Shown: piece by piece, positions 44,244-50,823 of the stretch | Position numbering within the stretch: position 1 is the stretch's first letter | Layout of the letters: each line of letters opens with the position of its first letter | Assembly: GCF_011090185.1 (NCBI RefSeq) | Contig: NZ_JAAFGS010000003.1 | Location: 310,001-374,000 of the forward strand | Direction: 5' to 3' | Source of the DNA: Saccharibacillus alkalitolerans | GTDB taxonomy: Bacteria; Bacillota; Bacilli; Paenibacillales; Paenibacillaceae | Length of the DNA: 64,000 bases | Program-made: the position numbers and the translations under genes | Notes under the pieces: model-generated | The model's input: the letters and a program-made list of their open reading frames with translations, nothing else | Told to the model about the DNA's origin: nothing | Database searches by the model: none

Positions 44244-44416
44244 TTGGCGCAACCTTTTCTCAAGTCCAGGCCCATCGCGTCATGCACCCATGCACATTAG
44301 TACCGAACAGAGGGATTCATCGGGTACTTACGCACCAATTCGAGCAGCAGCTCTCTTGCTTCTTGCAAGCGGCCCGACTCTCTTAAGCGGATTGCTTTTT
44401 CGAGATCTTGCATCAT
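44244..44416 (-). pseudogene. Decayed tetratricopeptide-repeat gene
   Basis: ATG 44416 (AAGGAA upstream) opens a frame reading MMQDLEKAIRLRESGRLQEA then RELLLELVRKYPMNPSVRY, the N-terminal helical pair of a common Bacillales TPR protein. A TAA stop at 44297-44299 sits exactly where such proteins carry Gln. The frame then continues CAWVHDAMGL, the expected next TPR helix, before homology ends abruptly near 44260 at the leader of the SMI1/KNR4 gene. So it has both a nonsense change and a lost 3' part. Confidence 0.7.
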
Positions 44417-44442
44417 TAATCATTCCTTATGCTTGAAGTCTC

Positions 44443-44964
44443 TTACTTCGCGAACTTTTTTCTGCCATAACTAAACCCCGCGAATTCGATAAGCATCGTG
44501 GCACCCGAACTGAACAGCACCTCATAACGTAATAGGGCATCCTGGACTTCTGTCAGTTCCGCATATCCCCAATCTCCAAAACCGCTCGATCCGGGCAGCA
44601 GCTCCTCTGCGGGCGAATCTACCGAAAACCTGGAAACCTTCGAGAATTTCAGCGTATAAACAAATTCGCGAGACAACACTTCAACGGTAACCGTGATCGG
44701 ATTTTGCTGTATTCTTACGCCGCCGTATCGGCCTTCGGCTTTCATTCTGGCTGCATTTTGATTCGTGACGATAAGGTCAGTTACATAGCCGTCATGCAAA
44801 CTATCGTGCCTGAAAAATGCATAATTTCTTGCACTTAACTTCGTTTGAAGCCCTTCGAGCTGCGCGAGGTATTCCGCTATGCCCGTCTCCCATAATCGAT
44901 CGCTTTCCTCCGTAGGTTCCAGTGACTGCATATCGGTCCAGTACTCCGGTTTGAAATATTTCAA
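44443..44964 (-). CDS. Hypothetical protein (173 aa)
   Basis: Start ATG 44964, weak site. Soluble protein starting MKYFKPEYWTDMQSLEPTEE with a mixed alpha/beta body (RNYAFFRHDSLHDGYVTDLIV; GVRIQQNPITVTVEVLSREFVYTLKFSKVSRFSV) and a final strand region. The start resembles small immunity-like proteins common in Bacillales accessory regions, but I do not assign a family. It belongs to the moderately AT-shifted island. Confidence 0.72.
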   Translation of the reverse strand: MKYFKPEYWTDMQSLEPTEESDRLWETGIAEYLAQLEGLQTKLSARNYAFFRHDSLHDGYVTDLIVTNQNAARMKAEGRYGGVRIQQNPITVTVEVLSREFVYTLKFSKVSRFSVDSPAEELLPGSSGFGDWGYAELTEVQDALLRYEVLFSSGATMLIEFAGFSYGRKKFAK

Positions 44965-44969
44965 GTGAT

Positions 44970-45080
44970 CTGCCCGCCTTTGAAAATTCTCGCAACCACC
45001 CGAGGGTCTGATCCTTCAAGTGGAAGTGCGTGAAGGGTTCATCTTCTATAAATTCTGCCAGGTCACAGCCGATCCCCCTA
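44970..45080 (-). pseudogene. Possible 3' remnant of a gene
   Basis: One minus frame reads IGCDLAEFIEDEPFTHFHL then KDQTLGWLREFSKAGRSLEI with protein-like character, but it has no start or promoter and abuts the peptidase gene stop (45082). It runs into the start of the 44964 gene out of frame. Probably a fragment left by rearrangement. Family not recognised. Confidence 0.35.
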
Positions 45081-45081
45081 G

Positions 45082-45750
45082 TTAGAGCGTCTCAATCAAT
45101 TTTTGAATCTTTGCGCGGGAAATTAAATATGTAGGACCTATTACGTCTATTTTGCCGTCTTTTACACGTATAGCGCTTTCCTGTTCTGCAGCATAAACCT
45201 CAATTTCTTCAGACAAAGGGAACAGATAGCCCTGGACAAACGATGCGTAGTCGCGTTTAGCATGAGATTCATAGGCGAAATGATGAAAGCCGAGTCCCTC
45301 ATAAACCGTACCTGCCGCAACTTCACGGCCGTTCTCGATCGAGCTCGACCATTTGGCAGCCATGTTTAACGAGCCGGCGCTGGCACCCATGATAACGGCA
45401 CCGCTGCTCTTGATCACATCCGATAATTCATAATCCGTCAAAAACTCGTTTTGCGAAACAGGATCGCCGCCGCATAAAAAAACGACAGAAGCGTCGCGAA
45501 CGAAGCGTCGGGCCTCTTCCTTAGGCATGCGGCAATCAATGAAATGATATTCATCAAAAATAAGACCCGCTTGTTTTAGCCATGCACATTCAGTAACATC
45601 GTCAATGCGAGTCGGTTCATCTGTAGAGACAGACGGCTCGCCGCTAATCATAACAAGCGATTTTCTGTCTTGTATATCCTCGTGCAGACAGCGGGCCAGC
45701 TTCTCCGGCAACAAATCATTAAACCAACTGAGATAGTAGCAAGTACTCAA
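45082..45750 (-). CDS. Peptidase E / S51-type serine peptidase
   Basis: 222 aa. The class I amidotransferase-like fold shows VFLCGGDPVSQNEFL (~89-103) and the nucleophile elbow AVIMGASAGSLNMA (Ser ~124), followed by GLGFHHFAYESH (His). This matches the dipeptidase E/cyanophycinase-like S51 family. TTG 45750 is 8 nt after GGAGG and is better than ATG 45774. Cytosolic hydrolase of small Asp-containing peptides by family analogy. A 10-bp inverted repeat lies just upstream (45781-45816). Confidence 0.85.
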   Translation of the reverse strand: MSTCYYLSWFNDLLPEKLARCLHEDIQDRKSLVMISGEPSVSTDEPTRIDDVTECAWLKQAGLIFDEYHFIDCRMPKEEARRFVRDASVVFLCGGDPVSQNEFLTDYELSDVIKSSGAVIMGASAGSLNMAAKWSSSIENGREVAAGTVYEGLGFHHFAYESHAKRDYASFVQGYLFPLSEEIEVYAAEQESAIRVKDGKIDVIGPTYLISRAKIQKLIETL

Positions 45751-45780
45751 ACTTAAATACCTCCATATGTACACTCTTCA

Positions 45781-45816
45781 TGAATTCCATTCAATGTTAC
45801 CACAACATGGAATTCA
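45781..45816. repeat. Inverted repeat upstream of the S51 peptidase gene
   Basis: Perfect 10-bp arms TGAATTCCAT and ATGGAATTCA separated by 16 nt. Position 30-65 bp before the start codon suits an operator or leader hairpin. Confidence 0.7.
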
Positions 45817-45854
45817 AGTATAAGAAATACGCTTCGACGTTGACCTGCCCGCTG

Positions 45855-46304
45855 CTATTCTAAAAACAGGGTTGCTTTCTCGATCTCGCCTTGTTCATCC
45901 AAATATTTCAGAGTTTGCTCGATATCTTCATCATTCATCGTCCTTACAATAATCAAGTGCCGAATATTAAATCCTGGCGGTTCTAAATGAAGTTGTTCAA
46001 AGTGTTTGACCAATCTTTCCGGTGTTGTGATCAGACACCATCGCTTCATTCCGTTGTTAAAGGTTACCGTTACTTCAATCAAATCAAAGTCCTCTAACGG
46101 ATCATCGAACTTCCAGCCGCTTAAAACGGGAACCTCGACTTCGCCCTCGGCAAAGTAATATTTTTCTATCCATACTCTCTTTTGATGGTCTCCGATGATT
46201 CTAAGTCGCTCCGCTTCTTCAGCCACCGCCTGATAAACTTTCCCTTTCGTAAGGGCCTGTCCATATGCGCCTATATGTGTACACGTTACAAGTTTAAAAT
46301 CCAC
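45855..46304 (-). CDS. Hypothetical protein with SH3-like N-terminus (149 aa)
   Basis: GTG 46304 is the likely start; the frame is open upstream but runs into the repeat element E1 and loses protein character. The N-terminal ~45 residues (CTHIGAYGQALTKGKVYQAV; IIGDHQKRVWIEKYYF) look like the small SH3-like barrel found in several Bacillales unknowns. The rest is acidic alpha/beta. Last member of the repeat-separated gene series (E1 lies 57 bp upstream of its start). No function assigned. Confidence 0.7.
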   Translation of the reverse strand: MDFKLVTCTHIGAYGQALTKGKVYQAVAEEAERLRIIGDHQKRVWIEKYYFAEGEVEVPVLSGWKFDDPLEDFDLIEVTVTFNNGMKRWCLITTPERLVKHFEQLHLEPPGFNIRHLIIVRTMNDEDIEQTLKYLDEQGEIEKATLFLE

Positions 46305-46360
46305 TTCTTCACATCCATTACTGGGCTTTAAATAGGTTTTATTCTTACAAGGGTTTCGCA

Positions 46361-46450
46361 TAACTTTCCCGTATTCACGAATCGGCGCATGCCGGGTGTC
46401 CCGCGACCGCCGGCTCCAGAGCATATGCCCGCAGCGTGAATAGGAGGTTA
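46361..46450 (-). repeat. Cassette-boundary element E1 (90-bp cloverleaf, decayed)
   Basis: Runs TAAC (46361) to GTTA (46450), 90 bp. Closing stem ATTCACG (46373-46379) / CGTGAAT (46435-46441). Of the three inner hairpins seen in E3/E4, the first keeps its GCAT loop with one end mismatch; the second and third each carry one internal mismatch. It is the most eroded of the 90-bp copies. It lies between the S/H3-like gene and the broken doc gene. Confidence 0.82.
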
Positions 46451-46507
46451 TACGTAGTACCGGTCTTCTTTGAATATTCAAGAAGATATAGAATAAGACA
46501 CCGAGCT

Positions 46508-46884
46508 TCATTCTCGATGCCTTATCATCCATTCCTCAATATCTTTTTCATTTAATTTGCCTTCTGCTGTTCCCAACCCTAATTGAACGAGTTCATCTTG
46601 ACTATATCGAATAGAATACCCATTTAATCGAAGCAAAAGCAGCATAACGGCTACTCCAATACGTTTATTTCCATCCACGAATCCATGTTTTTTGATTAAG
46701 GAGAAAGCCACGACAGAAACTTTCCTTGTTAGCCCTGGGACAATTCTTCACCATCAAAGGTCTGTTCAGCTTTACCCAACGCACTTTCTAGCAATCCTTG
46801 ATCTCTGACTCCATCCGATCCACCCGTTACCTTCATGATCTTTTGATGATAGATTAGCAATTGATCAATCGTAATCGATTTCAT
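46508..46884 (-). pseudogene. doc: Doc/Fic-family toxin gene, frameshifted
   Basis: ATG 46884 begins MKSITIDQLLIYHQKIMKV and GLLESALGKAEQTFDGEEL, the N-terminal half of death-on-curing toxins. After SQG it meets TAA (46729-46731). Shifting frame by one base near 46736-46741 restores PGLTRKVSVVAFSLIKKHGF then VDGNKRIGVAVMLLLLRLNG, including the Doc/Fic active motif H-x-F-x-D-G-N-K-R, and the frame ends at 46508. A single lost base in a T/C run explains it. The start overlaps the antitoxin stop by ATGA. Product expected to be inactive unless frameshifting or a sequencing error is involved. Confidence 0.85.
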
Positions 46885-47054
46885 TTGGCGAGTTCTTTAA
46901 GCGCTTCTAAATTCTCGTTAATGATGTCGTCCATCATAGATTCTGTTTGAGATTTATTTTTCGTCTTTAGAAACTCCACAAAATCAATGACTTCCATTTG
47001 TTTTTCTTGGGGTAAAGATAAAAAGTCATTAATCAATTTCTGTTCCAGGCTCAT
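46881..47054 (-). CDS. Antitoxin of a Doc-type toxin-antitoxin pair (57 aa)
   Basis: ATG 47054 follows GGAGGCG by 7 nt. Short acidic helical protein with LINDFLSLPQEKQMEVIDFV then EFLKTKNKS, the LP-x-x-x-Q-x-E-V-x-D-F-x-E-F-L pattern of DUF2281-type antitoxins, and a C-terminal toxin-binding-like helix. Stop TGA (46881-46883) overlaps the toxin ATG. With the toxin broken, it may persist as an orphan antitoxin able to counter related toxins. Confidence 0.8.
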   Translation of the reverse strand: MSLEQKLINDFLSLPQEKQMEVIDFVEFLKTKNKSQTESMMDDIINENLEALKELAK

Positions 47055-47158
47055 GATGAATCGCCTCCTATTCTTACTTCACAGTATAACGCAAAACGTT
47101 AAATCAATTAACTCTTTGTCTGGTCTAGTTTTTAAATATGTTTTTCCGGTATTACGTC

Positions 47159-47264
47159 TAACGTTCCCGCATTTACGACGTCCCAGCGCCTTAAGGTTCC
47201 GCCAGGAACCGGCTGCCGCTTGCGGCAGTTAGGCGGTGGGATGTGTCCGGTGAATCCACTAAAT
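47159..47264 (-). repeat. Cassette-boundary element E2 (variant interior)
   Basis: Has the same left end as E1/E3/E4 (TAAC, then GCATTTACGA) and the matching GTGAAT at 47250-47255 for a closing stem. The interior is different: CGTCCCAGCGCC pairs with GGCGGTGGGATG (11 of 12), enclosing two hairpins GGTTCC-GCCA-GGAACC and CTGCCGC-TT-GCGGCAG. GTCTAAC (47156-47162) and GTTAGGC (47228-47234) happen to match RYYYAAC and GTTRRRY of integron attC core sites. Confidence 0.75.
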
Positions 47265-47294
47265 TATTTTTATTTATATCAATGTTATTATGTT

Positions 47295-47702
47295 CTAATC
47301 GCTATTACTCCAAGTTAATACACCTTCATTCTCAGTAAATCCCTCAAACGATATTCTACTGTTTTCTTGATAACAAATATTAACATTTAGCCATGCTTCC
47401 ATTGACTCACTGAGCCTATGTCTATCAATAGACAAAAAATTCGTATTTCTATTTCCTTGAAAATATACATCGATACAATCGGCATCTTCATTAGTCAAAT
47501 TCGTTTTATTTAAAGTGTATTTCATTAAAAAATTCAAAGCATCCTTAGTATCGTCTTCAATAAATGTAAAAATGCCTTCTACAGATGGCTGCATACACGA
47601 ATGACCACCTGCTTGATTAAAGTAAATCACTCCTGATTTAGTTTTTATAATTAAAGCTAATTGCTCCAAATCATATAAGCAGACTTTTCGATTATTGTTC
47701 AT
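47295..47702 (-). CDS. Hypothetical protein, DUF6210-like (135 aa)
   Basis: AT-rich gene unlike its GC-rich surroundings. ATG 47702, leader 46 nt after element E3. The segment GVIYFNQAGGHSCMQPSVEG and the strand/helix pattern remind me of DUF6210 proteins, an uncharacterised family. No catalytic motif or membrane segment. One of the single-gene cassettes between structured repeats. Confidence 0.7.
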   Translation of the reverse strand: MNNNRKVCLYDLEQLALIIKTKSGVIYFNQAGGHSCMQPSVEGIFTFIEDDTKDALNFLMKYTLNKTNLTNEDADCIDVYFQGNRNTNFLSIDRHRLSESMEAWLNVNICYQENSRISFEGFTENEGVLTWSNSD

Positions 47703-47748
47703 TTTATTGTCCTCGTCTTTTCAGTCTTTTAAATGCGCTGATTTCCGA

Positions 47749-47838
47749 TAACGTTCCTGTATTCACGACTCGGCGTATGCCGGGTGTCCGGCGAATGCCG
47801 GGCCCAGGACGAATGTCCGCAGCGTGAATGTTATGTTA
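47749..47838 (-). repeat. Cassette-boundary element E3 (90-bp cloverleaf)
   Basis: TAAC (47749) to GTTA (47838). Closing stem ATTCACG (47761-47767) / CGTGAAT (47823-47829). Hairpin 1 CTCGGC-GTAT-GCCGGG (47769-47784), hairpin 2 CCGGC-GAAT-GCCGG (47788-47801), hairpin 3 GGAC-GAAT-GTCC (47807-47818). All four stems are complete, including one T-G pair in hairpin 1. Confidence 0.92.
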
Positions 47839-47903
47839 TAGGACGGAATCACTACCTTGGTTAACTCACACGTTTTTCACCTCCACTTAATTTGTAGATT
47901 AGT

Positions 47904-48740
47904 TTAGAAACTTCTAGAGCTTATATCCTCTAAATAATCTATGAAAATTTCTTCAGAATCTAAAAGCATTAATTTTTTTCTTATTTTTGTTATGTTTCGT
48001 TCGTATTCTTTGACCTTGAGATATTTACCTTTTCTTTTCCAGAAACTCGCTTTAAATATCTTCGATATCTTATCAGCATCATGTACAATACATGCTAGTA
48101 GTTCTTCGTCAGAGTATTCCGTTCCTTTGTATATCTTTTCGCTTTTATTATGCAATTCGATAGCCTTAGAAATAATATTCACTTCATGTTCCGTTAATTC
48201 ATCTTCAAAAAATTTCAACTTAAATAACCCCTTTAAAAACTCACTTCCTTTTGATGCATGCTTATATGATGGATCGCTAAGTTTAATTGAATCGTGCATG
48301 ATTGTTGCATATTCTATTAAATTATTTTGCACCCCTCCCTTCATTCTGTCATTAATTTCTTTAGCTATATAACATACACATTGTGAATGATCAGAAATTT
48401 TCTTGCTTTTCTTTTGGAATCTTTTTTTTGCATCTGACTCGTTAGTTTTATCTTTCAATCGCTCTGCATCTTTAATAGTTTGATCTAGACATTTTTTCAA
48501 ATCATGTATCTCTTTTTTCTTTGCATTATTTATTTGTTTTGATAACTTTTTAATGTCTTTATAAATCTGCTTACCTTTACTTTCCAAAATATCTATCTCA
48601 ATATTTAGAATATTTTCATAGTTATCATTAATGATATTAAATATCGTATTAAGCTTTTCAGAAATATTTGAGTTGGATTCTTCTAAAATTTCATTCAATT
48701 TTCTTTTTGATTTTTCTCGAATCAGTCTAGATGAATACAT
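47904..48740 (-). CDS. HD-domain protein with coiled-coil N-terminus (278 aa)
   Basis: Very AT-rich, Lys-rich cassette gene. Residues ~1-112 are charged coiled coil. An HD phosphohydrolase-like domain follows: DHSQCVCYIAKEI (His118), ATIMHDSIKLSD (His149-Asp150), AIELHNKSEK (His197) and CIVHDADKISKI (His220-Asp221), the spacing of metal-binding HD domains. It could cleave nucleotides or cyclic dinucleotides; substrate unknown. ATG 48740, 48 nt after element E4. Confidence 0.8.
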   Translation of the reverse strand: MYSSRLIREKSKRKLNEILEESNSNISEKLNTIFNIINDNYENILNIEIDILESKGKQIYKDIKKLSKQINNAKKKEIHDLKKCLDQTIKDAERLKDKTNESDAKKRFQKKSKKISDHSQCVCYIAKEINDRMKGGVQNNLIEYATIMHDSIKLSDPSYKHASKGSEFLKGLFKLKFFEDELTEHEVNIISKAIELHNKSEKIYKGTEYSDEELLACIVHDADKISKIFKASFWKRKGKYLKVKEYERNITKIRKKLMLLDSEEIFIDYLEDISSRSF

Positions 48741-48788
48741 GGTACTCTCTCCTTAAAAATCAATTTATATGGCTTCGATTCTGTTGTA

Positions 48789-48878
48789 TAACGTTCCTGT
48801 ATTCACGACCCGACGCATGTCGGGTGTCTGGCGAATGCCAGACCAAGGACGAATGTCCGCAGCGTGAATATATTGTTA
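48789..48878 (-). repeat. Cassette-boundary element E4 (90-bp cloverleaf)
   Basis: TAAC (48789) to GTTA (48878). Closing stem ATTCACG / CGTGAAT. Hairpin 1 CCCGAC-GCAT-GTCGGG, hairpin 2 CTGGC-GAAT-GCCAG, hairpin 3 GGAC-GAAT-GTCC. Compared with E3, hairpin 1 replaces G-C by A-T and T-G by C-G, and hairpin 2 replaces C-G by T-A, so pairing is kept while bases change. Confidence 0.92.
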
Positions 48879-48894
48879 GTTGATGTTACTGCTC

Positions 48895-49692
48895 TTATCC
48901 AAGATTTTTAAATCTATTTCTAAGCATCTCTGCCTGTTCAACAGCAACATCTAAACTACCCTCTAGTTGTTCTAAAAACTCTTCAACATAGTCTTCTCTC
49001 AAAATAGGTATTATAAGGGTTTTGGCATGATTTAATGATTTGTATTTAAAAGTAAATAAAACGGAGTTGACTTCACTTACATTAATCTCATTAGATTCAT
49101 CAAGTATAGCTTGAAACATACGACCATCAAATATAACCATTGGATAATAAATACATATGTCGTCCTTCATTTTTTCTTTACCGTCAAACAAGCTAGCTTT
49201 TACTGATGCTGTTAGAGCTTTAAATATTGTTTCGCCTGTTTCCGATCCTTTAAAGGCTTCAAAAAAGCTTCGAGCTCTGTATTTATAATGTTTAAATGGA
49301 TGAGCTTCTTTAATATTAATCGTTGATATCAACGAAAAAGGCTTAAGATCACCAAAGTTCCACACAAATAATTCTTCCAACTCTGGGTCGTCATACTCGT
49401 CAATCTCTGATGATAGAAATACCCAGGGTTTGTTATCGCTTTTTTTACACTCTATTGCTAATATATTCCTAACATATACATCTTGATTACTTTCTTCGTC
49501 TTTAAATTTTCTATTTGAATGTGAGAGTATGTCAATCTCTCTCGACTTCCCTTCATCCTCATCAATATAATATGCGCTATGATTCACAAAATATCCTCTG
49601 CTTTTTAGCAGCTTTGAAACCCTTAATTCAAGTGGAAATCCTGTTTTATTAACTTCCGCTTTAATCTTTTCAATAATTTCTTCAGATTTCAT
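48895..49692 (-). CDS. PD-(D/E)xK-like nuclease-fold protein (265 aa)
   Basis: AT-rich cassette gene, ATG 49692 with GGAGAAG upstream. The N-terminal domain has LELRVSKLLKSRGY (Glu22), SREIDILSHSN (Asp54) and ILAIECKKSDNKPW (Glu81-x-Lys83), the E..D..ExK order of restriction-endonuclease-like nucleases. The C-terminal half is alpha/beta of unknown role (YYPMVIFDGRMFQAIL). No methylase partner is adjacent. Defence or DNA repair is possible. Stop at 48895, 17 nt from element E4. Confidence 0.78.
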   Translation of the reverse strand: MKSEEIIEKIKAEVNKTGFPLELRVSKLLKSRGYFVNHSAYYIDEDEGKSREIDILSHSNRKFKDEESNQDVYVRNILAIECKKSDNKPWVFLSSEIDEYDDPELEELFVWNFGDLKPFSLISTINIKEAHPFKHYKYRARSFFEAFKGSETGETIFKALTASVKASLFDGKEKMKDDICIYYPMVIFDGRMFQAILDESNEINVSEVNSVLFTFKYKSLNHAKTLIIPILREDYVEEFLEQLEGSLDVAVEQAEMLRNRFKNLG

Positions 49693-49720
49693 CGTTCTTC
49701 TCCTTTAAAGTAATTTCAAC

Positions 49721-49836
49721 TAACGTCTTATTCCCGAACTTCGCTAACCCGCTTCCTTCCGCAGTATTCCCGAACTTCGCCAATCCGACAGCACCTGCCT
49801 TATTCCTGAAGCACGCCCTCTCCCTTCCCCATGGCT
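49721..49836. repeat. Boundary element E5 with three 36-bp tandem units
   Basis: TAACGT then TATTCCCGA at 49721-49737 resembles the left end of E1-E4. TATTCCCGAACTTCGC occurs at 49729-49744 and 49765-49780, and a degenerate copy TATTCCTGAAGCACGC at 49801-49816, a strict 36-bp period. On the minus strand the period reads as a 12-residue repeat containing LAKFGN, but no ribosome site or independent evidence shows that it is translated. The ~190 bp between it and 50028 show nothing recognisable. Confidence 0.7.
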
Positions 49837-50028
49837 TGATTGCTTTGTTTTCCAGTTTAGCACCAATCAAGGGATTTGAATATAAACTCTCACAGCAAAA
49901 GGACCTTCGGATGGTCGCTTTCCGAAAGCCCTGCTCTTTAACCTGTATGGCGTCTTTTTCAGCCTAACCTTTTCGCTTCTGTTCGTCCGTTACCCGAGCA
50001 TTCAGTTCCGCAAACCCGCCTTGTCCCG

Positions 50029-50652
50029 TTACTTCGCCTCAACCGAGAAACGCAGCACGGTCTTCATCTTAGCCGGTTCGGTCCTGCGGGGATCGGACAA
50101 ATAGATTTCGCGGTGAGTTTTGCTTGCGCGGGTATAGCCTTGTTCCATGCAGAACGCTTCCATTCGGGCAAAGCTTGCCGGCTCGTCTTCGAAGCTTCCT
50201 TGGTGCATCATCTGGCAGCATCGTCCGTCCGTCAGCGGCTGAAAGCGGACTTTTTCCAGGAACGGATTCGTCTTCTTCTTCATCGTCTGTTCCAGGAAGT
50301 GCTCGTACAAGGATTCGGTCAAAAAATCGGGCTGGCGGATCATCATGGTATACTTCAAGTTGCTTTTATCCGTCGCCGGTCTGGCGTGGTCGACCAGGTC
50401 CCATATGCCTTCAAGAGGAAAGACCGTATACTCGTAGTATCCTTCCGGCACGCTGTCGCTTTTATAAGACATTTTGACGGCGTAACTCAGGCTGTACAGG
50501 GCCTCCACGGCCAAAGCGTATTGTTCGCCGTTCGGATCTCCGGAGCCGTCGACCATGATGAAAGGAATGCTCGGAACGTCCACGATTTCCGGCGATACGC
50601 CGGGCATATACAGCGTCTTGTAATCCTTTTTGTACGCTACTTTTCGGTTCAT
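50029..50652 (-). CDS. GyrI-like small-molecule-binding protein
   Basis: 207 aa. Opens MNRKVAYKKDYKTLYMPGVS and has VDVPSIPFIMVDGSGDPN, YALAVEALYSLSYAVKM, and PLEGIWDLVD, typical of stand-alone GyrI-like (SOUL/AraC effector-type) proteins in Bacillales, followed by the second repeat (FQPLTDGRCCQMMHQGSFEDEP). Such domains bind small amphipathic ligands; some hydrolyse cyclopropanoids. ATG 50652 behind GGAGAG. First GC-rich core gene after the island. Confidence 0.88.
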   Translation of the reverse strand: MNRKVAYKKDYKTLYMPGVSPEIVDVPSIPFIMVDGSGDPNGEQYALAVEALYSLSYAVKMSYKSDSVPEGYYEYTVFPLEGIWDLVDHARPATDKSNLKYTMMIRQPDFLTESLYEHFLEQTMKKKTNPFLEKVRFQPLTDGRCCQMMHQGSFEDEPASFARMEAFCMEQGYTRASKTHREIYLSDPRRTEPAKMKTVLRFSVEAK

Positions 50653-50733
50653 AAGGTTCTCTCCTTATCGATCGAATGAGGGATGTCTTGATTGTAGCGC
50701 CACATTCCGGACAGCAGTATGTATACGTATAAT

Positions 50734-50769
50734 AAAAAGGCTTTTAGACGGATACCCATCCAAAAGCCT
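50734..50769 (-). terminator. Intrinsic terminator of the ABC-F gene
   Basis: On the minus strand, AGGCTTTT..GGATGGGTATCC..AAAAGCCT, then TTTTTA. Confidence 0.82.
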
Positions 50770-50823
50770 GCTTCGATTCCTTCATTTCCGCTGCATTATG
50801 CCGAATCCGTTTCTGGCCCGAAT

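Noticed and set aside
46361-48878. CRISPR array
   Set aside because: Repeats are ~90 bp, imperfect, far apart, and separated by genes rather than short spacers; no cas genes.
46361-48878. MITE/REP-type insertion elements
   Set aside because: Not fully excluded, but strict one-per-gene-boundary placement, uniform orientation and no visible target duplications favour cassette boundaries.
49682-49870. 62-codon frame with LAKFGN repeats as a gene
   Set aside because: Explained by the 36-bp DNA tandem repeat; no ribosome site.
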